In this document: positions 1 to 9,419 of the stretch, piece after piece
Numbering within the stretch: position 1 is the stretch's first letter
How the letters are laid out: each line of letters starts with the position of its first letter
NCBI RefSeq assembly: GCF_965283645.1
Contig: NZ_CBDIPG010000001.1
Coordinates: 248,001-312,000 of the forward strand
Length of the DNA stretch: 64,000 nucleotides
Source: Kordia sp965283645
GTDB taxonomy: Bacteria > Bacteroidota > Bacteroidia > Flavobacteriales > Flavobacteriaceae
Direction of reading: 5' to 3'
Program-made: the position numbers and the translations under genes
The notes under the pieces: model-generated
The model's database searches: none
What the model saw: only the letters and a program-made list of their open reading frames with translations
What the model was told of the DNA's origin: nothing

Positions 1-1386
1 TACGGCATTTATCAACTCAGATTCGGTGGCATTTGGTCTTGGAAACATAATATTTTCACGAATAGTGCCTTCAAATAAAAATTCATCTTGTAAAACCACG
101 CCTAAATATTGTCGGTAGCTACTCAATTTCACTTGCGATAAATCTTGATTATCAATTGTGACTTTACCAGATTGTGGTGTTAAAAATGTAGCTGTTAATC
201 CTGCAATAGTAGATTTTCCAGAACCCGAACTTCCTACCAAAGCAGTTACAGAACCTGCTGGTGCTTTAAAGTTAACGTTGTGCAAGACTTCTTTTCCTTC
301 TTCATAAAAAAATGAAACATCATCAAATTCTAAAGTACCTTTTATAGTTTCTAATTGAATTGTTCTATCTTGATTATCTTCTTCAGCAGTCATATTCATA
401 AGTTCTTCAGTTCTATCCAAACCTGCTAGTGCTTCCGTTAGTTGACTTCCAATATTGCTCATTTGTACAATTGGCGCAACCATAAATGCTAATAGAAAAG
501 TGAATTGTATAAAATCACCAAAAGTCATGGTACCTTGAATCATATAATAACCACCAATACCCATAACTCCAGTAGTTGCGATACCTATTAAAAAGGTTGA
601 AGAACTCGTCATTAGAGCCGTTGCCGTCATACTTTTTTTAACATTCATAAAAATATTGGCGACACCTTTTTCAAAAATCTTGCTTTCTTGGTCTTCGGCA
701 TTAAAAGCTTTAATTACACGAATACCAGCTAAAGTTTCCGTTAATCGTCCTTTTACTTCCGCATTAATTTTTCCTCTGTTTCTAAAAATTGGTCGAATAT
801 ATTTAAATGCCTTTAACGCAATGATTCCAAAAATTGATAAGGGTACAAATGTAAAAAGCGTCATCCAAACGTTCATTTTTAGTAAAATAATTAAGGTTAG
901 AATAGCTGTAAATGTTCCACCAACTAATTGTACCAATCCAGTTCCTATAAGATTACGAACGCCTTCAACATCACTCATAATTCTGGAAACTAAAGCACCC
1001 GATTTTGTATCATCAAAAAAACTAATTGGTAACGATAATACTTTCTTTTGCACTTCTGCACGCAATTCACTAATTAAATATTGTGCTTGTATGCTCAACA
1101 CTTTAGTTAGCAAAAATGAAGTGATTGCTTGTACTAATATAGCTCCAAGAACAACAAAAATTAGTATATACAATTGATTGTAATCTTTTGTAGGCACAAC
1201 TTCATCCAACAACACTTTGCTTTGTAATGGTATCACAAAACCTGATAAACTTCTTATAATTATCAATAGTAAGCCCAAAAAAACTAAATTTCGCCTTGGC
1301 CAAATAATAGTTTTAAAAGCCTGTTTCATGGTGACTCTTGGATTTGATTTATTTTTATTCTTTGCGGTATCTTTTAGATGTCTCAT
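1..1386 (-). CDS. ABC exporter (fused permease-ATPase), 3' end outside window
   Basis: The reading frame runs from an ATG at 1386 to the window edge, giving 462 residues without a stop. Residues about 30-310 are a six-helix exporter-type transmembrane domain. The nucleotide-binding domain follows, with a Walker A loop GSSGSGKST near residue 383 and a Q-loop (VLQDEF) near 430. The ABC signature and Walker B lie beyond position 1. This is the half-transporter arrangement of the MsbA/lipid-drug exporter family, working as a homo- or heterodimer in the inner membrane. The substrate cannot be read from the sequence. Several plus-strand ORFs across this stretch are shadows. Confidence 0.9.
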   Translation of the reverse strand, partial: MRHLKDTAKNKNKSNPRVTMKQAFKTIIWPRRNLVFLGLLLIIIRSLSGFVIPLQSKVLLDEVVPTKDYNQLYILIFVVLGAILVQAITSFLLTKVLSIQAQYLISELRAEVQKKVLSLPISFFDDTKSGALVSRIMSDVEGVRNLIGTGLVQLVGGTFTAILTLIILLKMNVWMTLFTFVPLSIFGIIALKAFKYIRPIFRNRGKINAEVKGRLTETLAGIRVIKAFNAEDQESKIFEKGVANIFMNVKKSMTATALMTSSSTFLIGIATTGVMGIGGYYMIQGTMTFGDFIQFTFLLAFMVAPIVQMSNIGSQLTEALAGLDRTEELMNMTAEEDNQDRTIQLETIKGTLEFDDVSFFYEEGKEVLHNVNFKAPAGSVTALVGSSGSGKSTIAGLTATFLTPQSGKVTIDNQDLSQVKLSSYRQYLGVVLQDEFLFEGTIRENIMFPRPNATESELINAV

Positions 1387-1727
1387 ATGTGGTGGAAAGT
1401 ACTATAATTTGTAAAAGTAAACATTCTAATACGATTAACTATTCAAACTGAAATTTCATGTTAAAAAAACATAAAGTTATAAGAATGAAAAGTATATTAT
1501 TTGTTTGTTCAACCAATAAAAACCATTCATAGACTATAGAAAATTATTTTAATAAAATTGTTAAAAAAGAGTGTTTTTCATTACTATAAGATAAGTTTAA
1601 CACCTTTTAACTTACTATTTCTAAGCTATTCGTTAAAAATGGTTAAAAAGGTTAAATCGCCTTTAAAGAGTACATAAAGGTGCATAATATTCTCTTGTTT
1701 TGTTTCAAACAAATTAAATTTTAAATA
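1387..1727. other. Intergenic region with three GTTAAA direct repeats
   Basis: No gene is visible in these 341 bases between the divergent ABC exporter and barrel-protein genes. GTTAAA occurs in direct orientation at 1632, 1642 and 1651, that is about one helical turn apart, 75 bp before the barrel-protein start. This could be a regulator site, but I see no clear TAnnTTTG promoter for either gene. Confidence 0.3.
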
Positions 1728-2285
1728 ATGAAAAAAATAGTACTTATTACTGTGATGACCGTTTTTGGATTCGCAACTATGAATGCTCAGGATGTTGAAT
1801 TTGGAGCTAAACTTGGAGCCAATTTTGGATCACTTTACGGCAACAATACTGGAAGTATTGATCCTATACTTAGTGTAATTAATTTTGGTTTTTATTCAGA
1901 AATACCTTTGAATGAAAAATTCTCTTTTCAGCCAGAAATAATGTATTCAATTCAAGGTTTTAGCGTTGATGATAAGATAACAAGACTAAATTACCTGAAT
2001 CTTCCGTTAATGGGGAAATATTATCTAACAAAAAAGTTAAGTGTAGAAGCGGGTCCACAAGTTGGTTTTTTAGTGTCTGCTAAAGGTCCAACGGGAAATG
2101 TAAAAGGCAATTTTAAAACATTAGACGTTGGTGTAAATTTTGGTGTAGGATATAAGTTAAATAACGGATTAAACTTTGGCGCTCGATACAACTTGGGATT
2201 ATCAAATATTAATGATATGAATGGTTCTTCTGATAAATTAAGAAATGGCGTATTACAGGTTACTGTTGGTTATTCATTTTTCTAA
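1728..2285 (+). CDS. PorT-like outer membrane beta-barrel protein
   Basis: A 185-aa protein with a clear signal peptide (residues 1-20, ending in ATMNAQ). The mature part has alternating hydrophobic beta strands and phrases such as EFGAKLGANFGS, FQPEIMYS, LNLPLMGKYY and GARYNLGLSNI, which are characteristic of the outer-membrane-protein beta-barrel domain (PF13568-type, small 8-stranded barrel) of Bacteroidota. It ends in Tyr-Ser-Phe-Phe; a C-terminal aromatic is typical of barrels assembled by BAM. It is monocistronic, bounded downstream by a perfect hairpin. The specific role is unknown. Confidence 0.85.
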   Translation: MKKIVLITVMTVFGFATMNAQDVEFGAKLGANFGSLYGNNTGSIDPILSVINFGFYSEIPLNEKFSFQPEIMYSIQGFSVDDKITRLNYLNLPLMGKYYLTKKLSVEAGPQVGFLVSAKGPTGNVKGNFKTLDVGVNFGVGYKLNNGLNFGARYNLGLSNINDMNGSSDKLRNGVLQVTVGYSFF

Positions 2286-2351
2286 TTTAGTTTTATTCAT
2301 TACTCATCAATTTAAACAAAACAAAAGAAAAGTTATCATTGTGAATGAAAT

Positions 2352-2395
2352 GAAGCAATCTGTGAAATTTAAGTTATTAATTCACAGATTGCTTC
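2352..2395. terminator. Perfect 15-bp hairpin between convergent genes
   Basis: The arms 2352-2366 and 2381-2395 are fully complementary (GAAGCAATCTGTGAA) around a 14-nt AT loop. A T-rich stretch follows on the plus strand. It lies between the ends of the barrel gene (+) and the DUF4494 gene (-) and probably terminates both. Confidence 0.6.
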
Positions 2396-2476
2396 AAAAT
2401 TATAATTTTTTCTAATGACGTTATTAGTACCTTTTTAGACAGCTTCTTACATTATTTTTTAAATAATCGATGTCAT

Positions 2477-3037
2477 TTATTCAGTTTCAACTGAAAGAAC
2501 ATCCGCCATTTCTAAATTTTCATCAAAGTTATTCGTTGCTGGGACAGAATCTTTTAATGCGATAAACTTTTCCATTTTTTTCAATTCACTCTCTTCACCT
2601 GAAAAATAAGGAAATACATCCATTATTGGAGATTCAGAAATTGCAGGAATGGTATATTCTGCCATCGTGTCTTTCATGGCAATAACGGTATTTTCATACG
2701 CTTCTTTTACATCATTTCCTTGTATCAATAAATATTGATTCGATTTACGCTCTTTACCACTTTCTTCATCAAAAGAAATCATGGCAACCTTGCATTTGAA
2801 CCATCTATCAGAATTCTCAAACGGATGTATTTCAGCATAATTAGCCACTTTAATATTCGTAATCTTAATTTCTTCGCCTTCTCGTAAATAGGCTGCCATT
2901 TCTTGCGTTATTCTACTTTCTGCTTCAGTATACGAAATAGCATCTACTAAAAAAGGTTCTGTTTTTAGCTTTTGTTCACCTGTTACTTCATCTAGTTTTC
3001 TATATTTCACTTTGCACTCATACCATGTTGCGCTCAT
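2477..3037 (-). CDS. DUF4494 domain-containing protein
   Basis: A 186-aa soluble protein starting MSATWYECKVKYRK, followed by two similar halves: WYECKVKY...TEPFLVDAISYTEAE near the N terminus and WFKCKVAMISFDEESGKERKS...YLLIQGNDVKEAYE near residue 85-130. This matches the Bacteroidota-specific DUF4494 family, of unknown function. I prefer the ATG at 3037 over the one 8 codons upstream, because family members begin at the Met-x-x-x-Trp-Tyr-x-Cys motif. There are no membrane segments or signal peptide. Confidence 0.8.
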   Translation of the reverse strand: MSATWYECKVKYRKLDEVTGEQKLKTEPFLVDAISYTEAESRITQEMAAYLREGEEIKITNIKVANYAEIHPFENSDRWFKCKVAMISFDEESGKERKSNQYLLIQGNDVKEAYENTVIAMKDTMAEYTIPAISESPIMDVFPYFSGEESELKKMEKFIALKDSVPATNNFDENLEMADVLSVETE

Positions 3038-3602
3038 ATCTTTATATTTTAAGGGAGCCAAATATAGGATTTAGTTTCACTTAAAAAAGTCAAAAATTAG
3101 AATAGATATTCACAATGTTAAGAAGGATTTTATAGATGTTTTAATGTGAAGAAGTTAGGGTTTTTATAAATGTAAGATAACTAATGATATTCGTTGTGTG
3201 CTATAAAATTGCTATACTCATTTAGATATGTTTCCGAATATGAATGTTTTCGATTTGATAAAAGCGATTTTCTCTTTAAACTTCGTGAAAAAGCGATCAA
3301 AAAATAGTCTTATCAAAAAAATATTCAAAATTTGAAAGAATTTAACACTTCTCAAATATCGAAATAAACTCATAAAATATGAGGTTATTGATAATAAAAG
3401 TGACTTGTTATTATTAAAAAACTAAGTTAATTCATTAAATTCTTATGAATTAATAAGAACATTCATTTTGAGTTTTGCGATTGCGATAAAATAATTAGCA
3501 AATGAGTTATTTTTTGATCTAAATATGTTGTTGATTTGCCTATCGTTTCTACCAAGACTATTTGATTTGTAGTGTAAAAAAAATTAAAAAATTAAAAAAA
3601 AA
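3038..3602. other. Gene-free AT-rich intergenic region with small inverted repeats
   Basis: No coding potential is seen in 565 bases. Two inverted repeats are visible: 3363-3373/3379-3389 (10 of 11 pairs, 5-nt loop) and 3440-3446/3453-3459 (perfect 7 bp). They sit 140-240 bp before the OmpA-family gene and could belong to its regulatory region or a long 5' leader. Confidence 0.35.
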
Positions 3603-5456
3603 ATGAAACAGTATTACACATTTATTACGTTATTATTAGCAGCATTATGGACACAATCATCCTTTTCTCAAGACACAGATAAAAGCTGGTATATTGAAGC
3701 AGGAGTAAGTGCTATAGATCTTTATCCAGTAGGAGAAGATATGCCACAAGGAGAATTTCTTGACGAATTTATCAACCTAAATGACCACTGGAATTTTGGA
3801 TATTATTTAGGAGTTTCAAGAAACCTAACAAACAATTTATCTTTAAGTGCAAGAGGTACAGTTAGTGAAATTACCAAGTATGGAGATTTTGGAATTGTAG
3901 ATGAAAGTGTATTGGTCGATAATTTAAAATATTATGGACTTGATGCAATGCTGAACTACAGTTTTGGTAATAGAAAGTTACAACCTTTTGTTGCTGTTGG
4001 TGGTGGTTATTCATGGCTGGAAGAAGGACCATTTAACACATCAGGTTCAACTTCAGGTGATTTAATTGGCGCAGGAACCGTAAACGGATCTATTGGTCTT
4101 AATTATTGGATTAGCGACAAATTTGCTTTAAAACTTCAAACAACATACAAACATTCTTTCAAGGACTATTTGCCAAAACATTGGAACCATAATTTAGGTA
4201 TTTCTTACAGACTTGGAAAAATGGAAGATACAACAACTGAACCAAATCCAGTTTCAGTGAAAAATTCGCCTTGGTCTTTTGAGGCAGGTTTGAGTGCTGT
4301 AAATTTTTATCCTGTAGGAGAAGATGCGCCACAAGGTGACTATTTTGATGAGTTTTTCAATCTAAACGATCACTGGAATATGGGCTTTTATGTAGCAGTT
4401 ACAAGAAACTTGACAGATAATTTATCTGTTACTGGTAAAACAACATTCCAACAAATAAGCAAGTACGGAGAATTTGGAGAAATGGACGAAAGTGTTTTAG
4501 TTGATAACCTAAAATATTACGGCTTAGACGGAATGGTTAACTATAGTTTTGGTCAAGGAAAATTACAACCTTTCGTAGCAGTCGGTGGTGGTTATACATG
4601 GCTTGAAGAAGGAACATACAATACGTCTAGTGCAACTTCAGGTGATTTAATTGGCGCAGGTACAGCAAATGGATCTGTTGGAGTTAAATATTGGTTTAGT
4701 GACAGAATTGGTATCAACTTACAATCAACTTACAAACATTCATTTAAAGATTACTTACCAAAACACTTTGATCACAACTTAGGTTTGGTATATAGAATTG
4801 GAACAAGCGAACCAGCAGCGGAAGAAGATAACGATAGAGATGGAGATGGTATTCCTGATGAATTGGACTTATGTCCAGATACTTTTGGAATCGCTGAATT
4901 TGGTGGTTGTCCTGATACCGACGGAGACGGAGTTGCTGACAAAGACGATTTGTGTCCTGAAATAAAAGGTCTTATTGAATTTGGTGGATGTCCTGATACA
5001 GATGGAGACGGTTTCCCAGATAACAAGGATAAATGTCCTACTGTAAAAGGAACAGACGAAGGTTGTCCGGCAACAATTGTTGAAACAGTAATTGAAACAG
5101 TTGTAGACTCAGCAGTTGGAGAACGAAAAGTATATTTCAATACAGATAGTACAAAACTTGACCTCAATGCTAAAGAAACATTGGACGCAATTGCGGCGAA
5201 CTTAAAAAGCGATACAACGTATAACATTTCAATTGAAGGTCACGCAGATAGTAGAGGAACTAACAACTATAATGACAAACTTTCTTTGGCTAGAGCGCAA
5301 GCAATCAAAACATATCTCGATAGTAAAAACTTGACTAATAGCAATATTACTATTTCAGGTAAAGGAGAAACAGAGCCAATTGCAACAAACAATACAGCAG
5401 CTGGAAGAGCATTAAATAGAAGAGTAGAGTTAATTATAAATATTACTGCTAAGTAA
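3603..5456 (+). CDS. OmpA-family protein with duplicated N-terminal barrel, thrombospondin-3 repeats and OmpA C-domain
   Basis: A 617-aa protein with a signal peptide (1-22). Residues about 28-205 and 223-400 are two copies of the same small outer-membrane barrel, with a period of exactly 195 residues; both copies keep YPVGED, FNLNDHWN or INLNDHWN, DESVLVDNLKYYGLD, LQPFVAVGGGY and YKHSFKDYLPKH. Calcium-binding thrombospondin type-3 repeats (DRDGDGIPDELDLCPDT and two further D-x-D-G-D-G units) fill about 408-485. An OmpA peptidoglycan-binding domain (NISIEGHADSRG, LSLARAQAI, GRALNRRVEL) occupies 500-617. It should anchor the outer membrane to peptidoglycan. Single-barrel OmpA homologues are the norm, so the barrel duplication is the odd feature. 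Confidence 0.92.
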   Translation: MKQYYTFITLLLAALWTQSSFSQDTDKSWYIEAGVSAIDLYPVGEDMPQGEFLDEFINLNDHWNFGYYLGVSRNLTNNLSLSARGTVSEITKYGDFGIVDESVLVDNLKYYGLDAMLNYSFGNRKLQPFVAVGGGYSWLEEGPFNTSGSTSGDLIGAGTVNGSIGLNYWISDKFALKLQTTYKHSFKDYLPKHWNHNLGISYRLGKMEDTTTEPNPVSVKNSPWSFEAGLSAVNFYPVGEDAPQGDYFDEFFNLNDHWNMGFYVAVTRNLTDNLSVTGKTTFQQISKYGEFGEMDESVLVDNLKYYGLDGMVNYSFGQGKLQPFVAVGGGYTWLEEGTYNTSSATSGDLIGAGTANGSVGVKYWFSDRIGINLQSTYKHSFKDYLPKHFDHNLGLVYRIGTSEPAAEEDNDRDGDGIPDELDLCPDTFGIAEFGGCPDTDGDGVADKDDLCPEIKGLIEFGGCPDTDGDGFPDNKDKCPTVKGTDEGCPATIVETVIETVVDSAVGERKVYFNTDSTKLDLNAKETLDAIAANLKSDTTYNISIEGHADSRGTNNYNDKLSLARAQAIKTYLDSKNLTNSNITISGKGETEPIATNNTAAGRALNRRVELIINITAK

Positions 5457-5482
5457 TTTCAGTTTATTATTAATTGAAAATT

Positions 5483-5515
5483 GTGCTATCATAGAAATAT
5501 GATAGCACTTTTTTT
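5483..5515 (+). terminator. Rho-independent terminator of the OmpA-family gene
   Basis: Perfect 10-bp stem GTGCTATCAT (5483-5492) with ATGATAGCAC (5499-5508), a 6-nt loop, then seven T residues. It lies 27 bp after the stop codon. Confidence 0.88.
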
Positions 5516-5596
5516 GTTTGATAGATGTAGATTCTCATTGAGAATTGCTAATCTTCAATACTTTCAATTTGGAAAAAAGTAGGGTAGCGCGTTGGC

Positions 5597-5656
5597 ATAC
5601 TGAAGTTTTTAAAAAGTTAATACTGAAAAGTTTCTCTTACTAATAGTGATGGAACA
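5597..5656 (+). repeat. Dispersed 60-bp intergenic repeat, copy 1
   Basis: This segment is about 80-85% identical to 12551-12610, with shared blocks TTTTTAAAAAGTTA and AAAGTTTCTCTTACTAA followed by ATGGAACA. Neither copy is coding. Both lie in intergenic regions near a terminator hairpin, which suggests a non-autonomous dispersed element. Confidence 0.6.
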
Positions 5657-5803
5657 TTAGTTATCCAATCCTAGAATAGGAGCGCAGTGTGTTTAGAATG
5701 TGTTTTAGTACAATGTTAATTTCTTAATTAAATTATAGCTTAAATCTTGTTAATTCTTTCTACATTTAGATTCATAAATTTACAATTTAACCTGCTCTCA
5801 AAT

Positions 5804-7258
5804 ATGTCTGTATTCACCATACCAAAAACTACCTACAATAACCTACTAATTGAACTTGAACAAAATGGAATAAAATATGAGGAAACCAAAGGAGATTATT
5901 TCCCAGCTTATGCGCAAATGCATAATCATGATGCTGTAATTCCACAACTTATAATTTCTCCAATAAGTGAATGGGGAGTTTCTAAAACATTTTCAATTTT
6001 TACGCGCCTGGGAATTTATAACAATACTCCTGTTTCTGTAAAATCTGGCGGACATGGTTACTTTAACGGGGCTTCCTGTGAAGGAATAATGATCAATCTC
6101 TCGTTAATGGAACATAGCAATATAATAAACAATACGCTCACCGTTCAGCCTGGTTGTATTGTTGGGCAAATCATATATTTACTCCATAAAAATAAAAAAG
6201 CGCTGCCGCATGGTGATTGTTTTGACGTTCATGCCGGCGGACATTTTACCACAGCAGGATGGGACTTCATTCTTTCACGAAAATATGGGCTTGGATGCCA
6301 ATCGGTCATAGGAGGCCGAATTGTACTTTGGGATGGAACAATTCTAGATGTAAACGAAGCATCACATCCAGAGCTATTGTGGGCTTTAAAAGGAGGAGCA
6401 GCGGCAGAAACGGGTGTTGTGACTGAGTTACATTTAAATGTCATCAATGAACCAGAAACTGCAAGTTGGTGTTTGTGCTTAATGACGCAGGAAGAATTGA
6501 ATATTTGTGTATCCAATGCGGTTTTTTACAAATCATGTTCCTTACCGCGAGAAATTTCGGTTTCATACAGAATACATTTTGAACCAGGGTACGATGGTCC
6601 TGTCTGCTCTTTCAATGTTTTCAGTTTATTTTCTATCTCAAAAACAATGGAAATATTAAAAAAAGAACTTGGAAATGAGGTGACTGATATGTTGGAAAGA
6701 TCAAATAACTGGAAAACTGGCTCTATTTTAGATGTAAGAATGGTAACCGCTTCGGACTATCTTACGGAAAATCCAGAAGCAATTGCCGAAGTAACAAGTG
6801 AAAAACTACGCAAATCTCCGCTTACGTATTGGGAAGAAACTTCATGGAAAAGAGAAATGAAAGATTCACATTTTAATACCTTATCAAGCTGGACACTTCA
6901 AAATTGCGATTCAATGTTTATAGCGCTTTTAAAAGCCTGTGAAAAAATAAAAGAGCATCCGTTAAGGTGGAAAATGTATATTCTAACCTCGGTTGGAGGC
7001 GCTAATATTAAGGAAAAAACCAGCTCAATGCGACTTGGAGAAGTTCTCACACGGTATGAACTCCATTGGGATGATGAATCAAATGAAGAAGATAAAAAAT
7101 GGGCGAAAAAATTTACAGATGAAATTTATACAATTATGCTTTCAAAAGAAGATAAATCTCCTGGACGTGTTTACAGAGGCGATATTTGGCTACATGAACA
7201 AGCCTTTGATGAAGATTTGGAAAAAGTAAAGAAAAAATACGCTTGTGTATCTCGGTAA
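5804..7258 (+). CDS. BBE-type FAD-linked oxidoreductase
   Basis: A 484-aa protein when started at ATG 5804 (MSVFTIPKTTY); the longer frame upstream is probably not translated. Residues about 45-235 are a PCMH/VAO-type FAD-binding domain: VSVKSGGHGY carries the histidine (H84) expected to bind FAD covalently, and GDCFDVHAGGH...SRKYGLGCQS carries C139 at the position of the second, cysteinyl flavin link of bicovalent berberine-bridge-enzyme-like oxidases. The C terminus (EDLEKVKKKY) resembles the start of the BBE motif but stops a few residues after it. The substrate is unknown; relatives oxidise sugars, alkaloids or polyphenols. No signal peptide is seen, so it is probably cytosolic. Confidence 0.85.
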   Translation: MSVFTIPKTTYNNLLIELEQNGIKYEETKGDYFPAYAQMHNHDAVIPQLIISPISEWGVSKTFSIFTRLGIYNNTPVSVKSGGHGYFNGASCEGIMINLSLMEHSNIINNTLTVQPGCIVGQIIYLLHKNKKALPHGDCFDVHAGGHFTTAGWDFILSRKYGLGCQSVIGGRIVLWDGTILDVNEASHPELLWALKGGAAAETGVVTELHLNVINEPETASWCLCLMTQEELNICVSNAVFYKSCSLPREISVSYRIHFEPGYDGPVCSFNVFSLFSISKTMEILKKELGNEVTDMLERSNNWKTGSILDVRMVTASDYLTENPEAIAEVTSEKLRKSPLTYWEETSWKREMKDSHFNTLSSWTLQNCDSMFIALLKACEKIKEHPLRWKMYILTSVGGANIKEKTSSMRLGEVLTRYELHWDDESNEEDKKWAKKFTDEIYTIMLSKEDKSPGRVYRGDIWLHEQAFDEDLEKVKKKYACVSR

Positions 7259-7412
7259 AATATTAGGATTAGTCAGCATAAAAACTAATTGATCTTTTCT
7301 CAAAAAATTACGTTCATAACTTGAATACAATTTTGGTTATAAATCAATAGACAATAAAAGAGAATTTAAGTAACTTGGTGTTTTATCATAATCTTTAAAC
7401 AAAATACGTTAC

Positions 7413-8681
7413 ATGTCTTATTCTCAAAGTCTTTTAGAATTTATTGATCAAAGTTCAACGTCATTCCATGCTGTAGAAAATTTAAAAAATGAATTATTCA
7501 AGCAAAATTATACAGAACTAAAGGAAGAAGCCAATTGGTCGTTAGAAAAAGGAGGGAAGTATTTTGTAACAAGAGCAGAAGGATCAATTGTCATCTTCAA
7601 AACACCTAAGAAATGGTCTAGTAACTATGCATTTTCTATTATTGGAGCACATACTGATTCACCATGTCTACGAATAAAAAATAATCCTATCTCAACAAAA
7701 GAAGGATATCAATTATTAAATATTGAAATATATGGAGGCGTTTTATTGACAAGTTGGTTTGACAAAGACCTGTATTTTGGTGGCAGAATAATTATTGAAA
7801 ATGAAAATGGTCAGTTAGCACAAAGACTAGTTAAAATAGAAAAAAGAGTACGCATACCTCGCTTGGCAATACATTTAGATAGAGAAGTAAATAAGGAAGG
7901 ATTTAAACCAAACCCACAAGTGCACATGTTTCCTGTAATTGGACTTGATAAAGACCTACAATTTGAGGATTGGATTAAAAAAGAAACAGGACTTTCTGGA
8001 AATATACTTAGTTGGGATTTATTTTTGTTTGATGCAGAAAAATCGAGTTTAGGAGGCATCAATAAAGAGTTTATCTTTGCACCTCGATTAGATAACTTAG
8101 CCAGTGTGCATGCATCATTTGAGGCTTTGCAACTAGCAGATTCTGAAAATGAAAACATACAAATGGCTGTCTATTTTCAGCACGAAGAAATTGGTTCAGA
8201 ATCGCAAAATGGAGCAAATTCTAACTTCTTGGAAGCTACTTTAAAACGCATTCATGGTCATATTTCTTCAAACGAAGAAACCTATTTTCAAACCGTGGCG
8301 CGTTCATTTTTTATATCCGCCGATATGGCACATGCGGTACATCCTAACTATGCTGACAAGCATGATCGCAATCACAAACCGCATATTGGTGCCGGACCCG
8401 TCATAAAAAGTAATGCCAATATGCGTTATGCAACCGATGCTTTTTCGATAGCGAAATTTAAGCAATGGTGTAACAAGGCAACTATTCCTTTTCAAGATTT
8501 TTGCAGCCGTAATGATATTGGCTGCGGATCTACCATTGGACCAATGACTGCAGCGAAACTAGGTATACCAACCATAGATGTTGGAAACCCAATGTTATCT
8601 ATGCACAGTATTAGAGAAATGTGTGGTGTGAAAGATCATGATGCTATTATAAAAGTATTTACTGAATTTTATAAAAGCTAA
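7413..8681 (+). CDS. M18 family aminopeptidase
   Basis: A 422-aa cytosolic metallopeptidase of the aspartyl aminopeptidase family (typical length 420-480). Metal and catalytic motifs are all visible: IIGAHTDSP (H80), FAPRLDN, FQHEEIGS, SADMAHA and a C-terminal LSMHSIRE. The family forms tetrahedral dodecamers with two Zn per subunit and removes N-terminal acidic or neutral residues. It appears monocistronic; the next gene is convergent, 21 bp away. Confidence 0.95.
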   Translation: MSYSQSLLEFIDQSSTSFHAVENLKNELFKQNYTELKEEANWSLEKGGKYFVTRAEGSIVIFKTPKKWSSNYAFSIIGAHTDSPCLRIKNNPISTKEGYQLLNIEIYGGVLLTSWFDKDLYFGGRIIIENENGQLAQRLVKIEKRVRIPRLAIHLDREVNKEGFKPNPQVHMFPVIGLDKDLQFEDWIKKETGLSGNILSWDLFLFDAEKSSLGGINKEFIFAPRLDNLASVHASFEALQLADSENENIQMAVYFQHEEIGSESQNGANSNFLEATLKRIHGHISSNEETYFQTVARSFFISADMAHAVHPNYADKHDRNHKPHIGAGPVIKSNANMRYATDAFSIAKFKQWCNKATIPFQDFCSRNDIGCGSTIGPMTAAKLGIPTIDVGNPMLSMHSIREMCGVKDHDAIIKVFTEFYKS

Positions 8682-8702
8682 ACACTGAAGTATGAATACC
8701 GA

Positions 8703-9419
8703 TCAAAATTTCTCAAGTTGTTTTAAGGCTTCTTTTTTATAAGACCTACTAATTGGTAGTGCTTGTTTGTTAATTGTAATGTATTCATTTGTAAAGGATT
8801 GAATGTAGTGTATAGCAATAATATAGGAGCGATGAATACGTAAAAAAAGCTGTTTAGGTAGTTTGGCTTCAATGGCACTTATCGTTTCTCTAGTGACTAT
8901 TGTGCGATTTGCTACATGTATTTTAAGGTAATCACTATAACTTTCAATGTATAGAATTGAGTTATAATCAATTTTAATCATTTTACGTTCTGATCGTACA
9001 AACATAAAATCTGAAATCTCATCAAAAGACGAGTTTGGAGTAGTTACATTTCCGTAAATATCATAATATCGATCCAATGCATTTTTTAATCTATCAAATG
9101 AAATAGGTTTAAGTAAATAATCAACAGCTTTTAGCTCAAATCCTTCTACAGCGTAGTCTCTGTATGCAGTTGTGAAAATAACTTTGACATCACTATTAAT
9201 AGACTTTGCAAATGAAATTCCTGATATTTCTGGCATATTTATATCCAAAAATACCAAATCAATTTGTTGATGACTAATGTGGTTAAACGCTTCTAGGGCA
9301 TTACTACAACTAGCAACTACATTGATGTTTTTAAATTTTGACAGGTGCGTAACTATAATTTCCCTAGCGATAGATTCATCGTCAACAATCAAACAAGAAA
9401 TAGTTGAAATATTAGCCAT
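8703..9419 (-). CDS. LytTR-family response regulator
   Basis: A 238-aa response regulator. The receiver domain spans 1-125, with the acidic pair D13/D14 and phosphoacceptor D59 (LVFLDINMP); the conserved Thr (FTTAYRD) and Lys (YLLKPI) are present. The LytTR DNA-binding domain spans about 140-238 (FVRSERKMIKIDYNSILYIES, LFLRIHRSYIIA). Its start overlaps the end of the upstream histidine kinase gene by 8 bp, so the two form a two-component system translated together. The target genes are not evident; the divergently placed ExbB-like/esterase pair is a candidate. Confidence 0.95.
   Translation of the reverse strand: MANISTISCLIVDDESIAREIIVTHLSKFKNINVVASCSNALEAFNHISHQQIDLVFLDINMPEISGISFAKSINSDVKVIFTTAYRDYAVEGFELKAVDYLLKPISFDRLKNALDRYYDIYGNVTTPNSSFDEISDFMFVRSERKMIKIDYNSILYIESYSDYLKIHVANRTIVTRETISAIEAKLPKQLFLRIHRSYIIAIHYIQSFTNEYITINKQALPISRSYKKEALKQLEKF

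Noticed and set aside
656..1414. Two plus-strand ORFs over the ABC exporter
   Set aside because: They are shadows of the minus-strand exporter gene, which has clear family motifs in frame.
4772..5227. Minus-strand 151-codon ORF over the thrombospondin-3 repeats
   Set aside because: Shadow of the OmpA-family gene; Ser/Pro/Gly-rich composition is the complement of its repeats.
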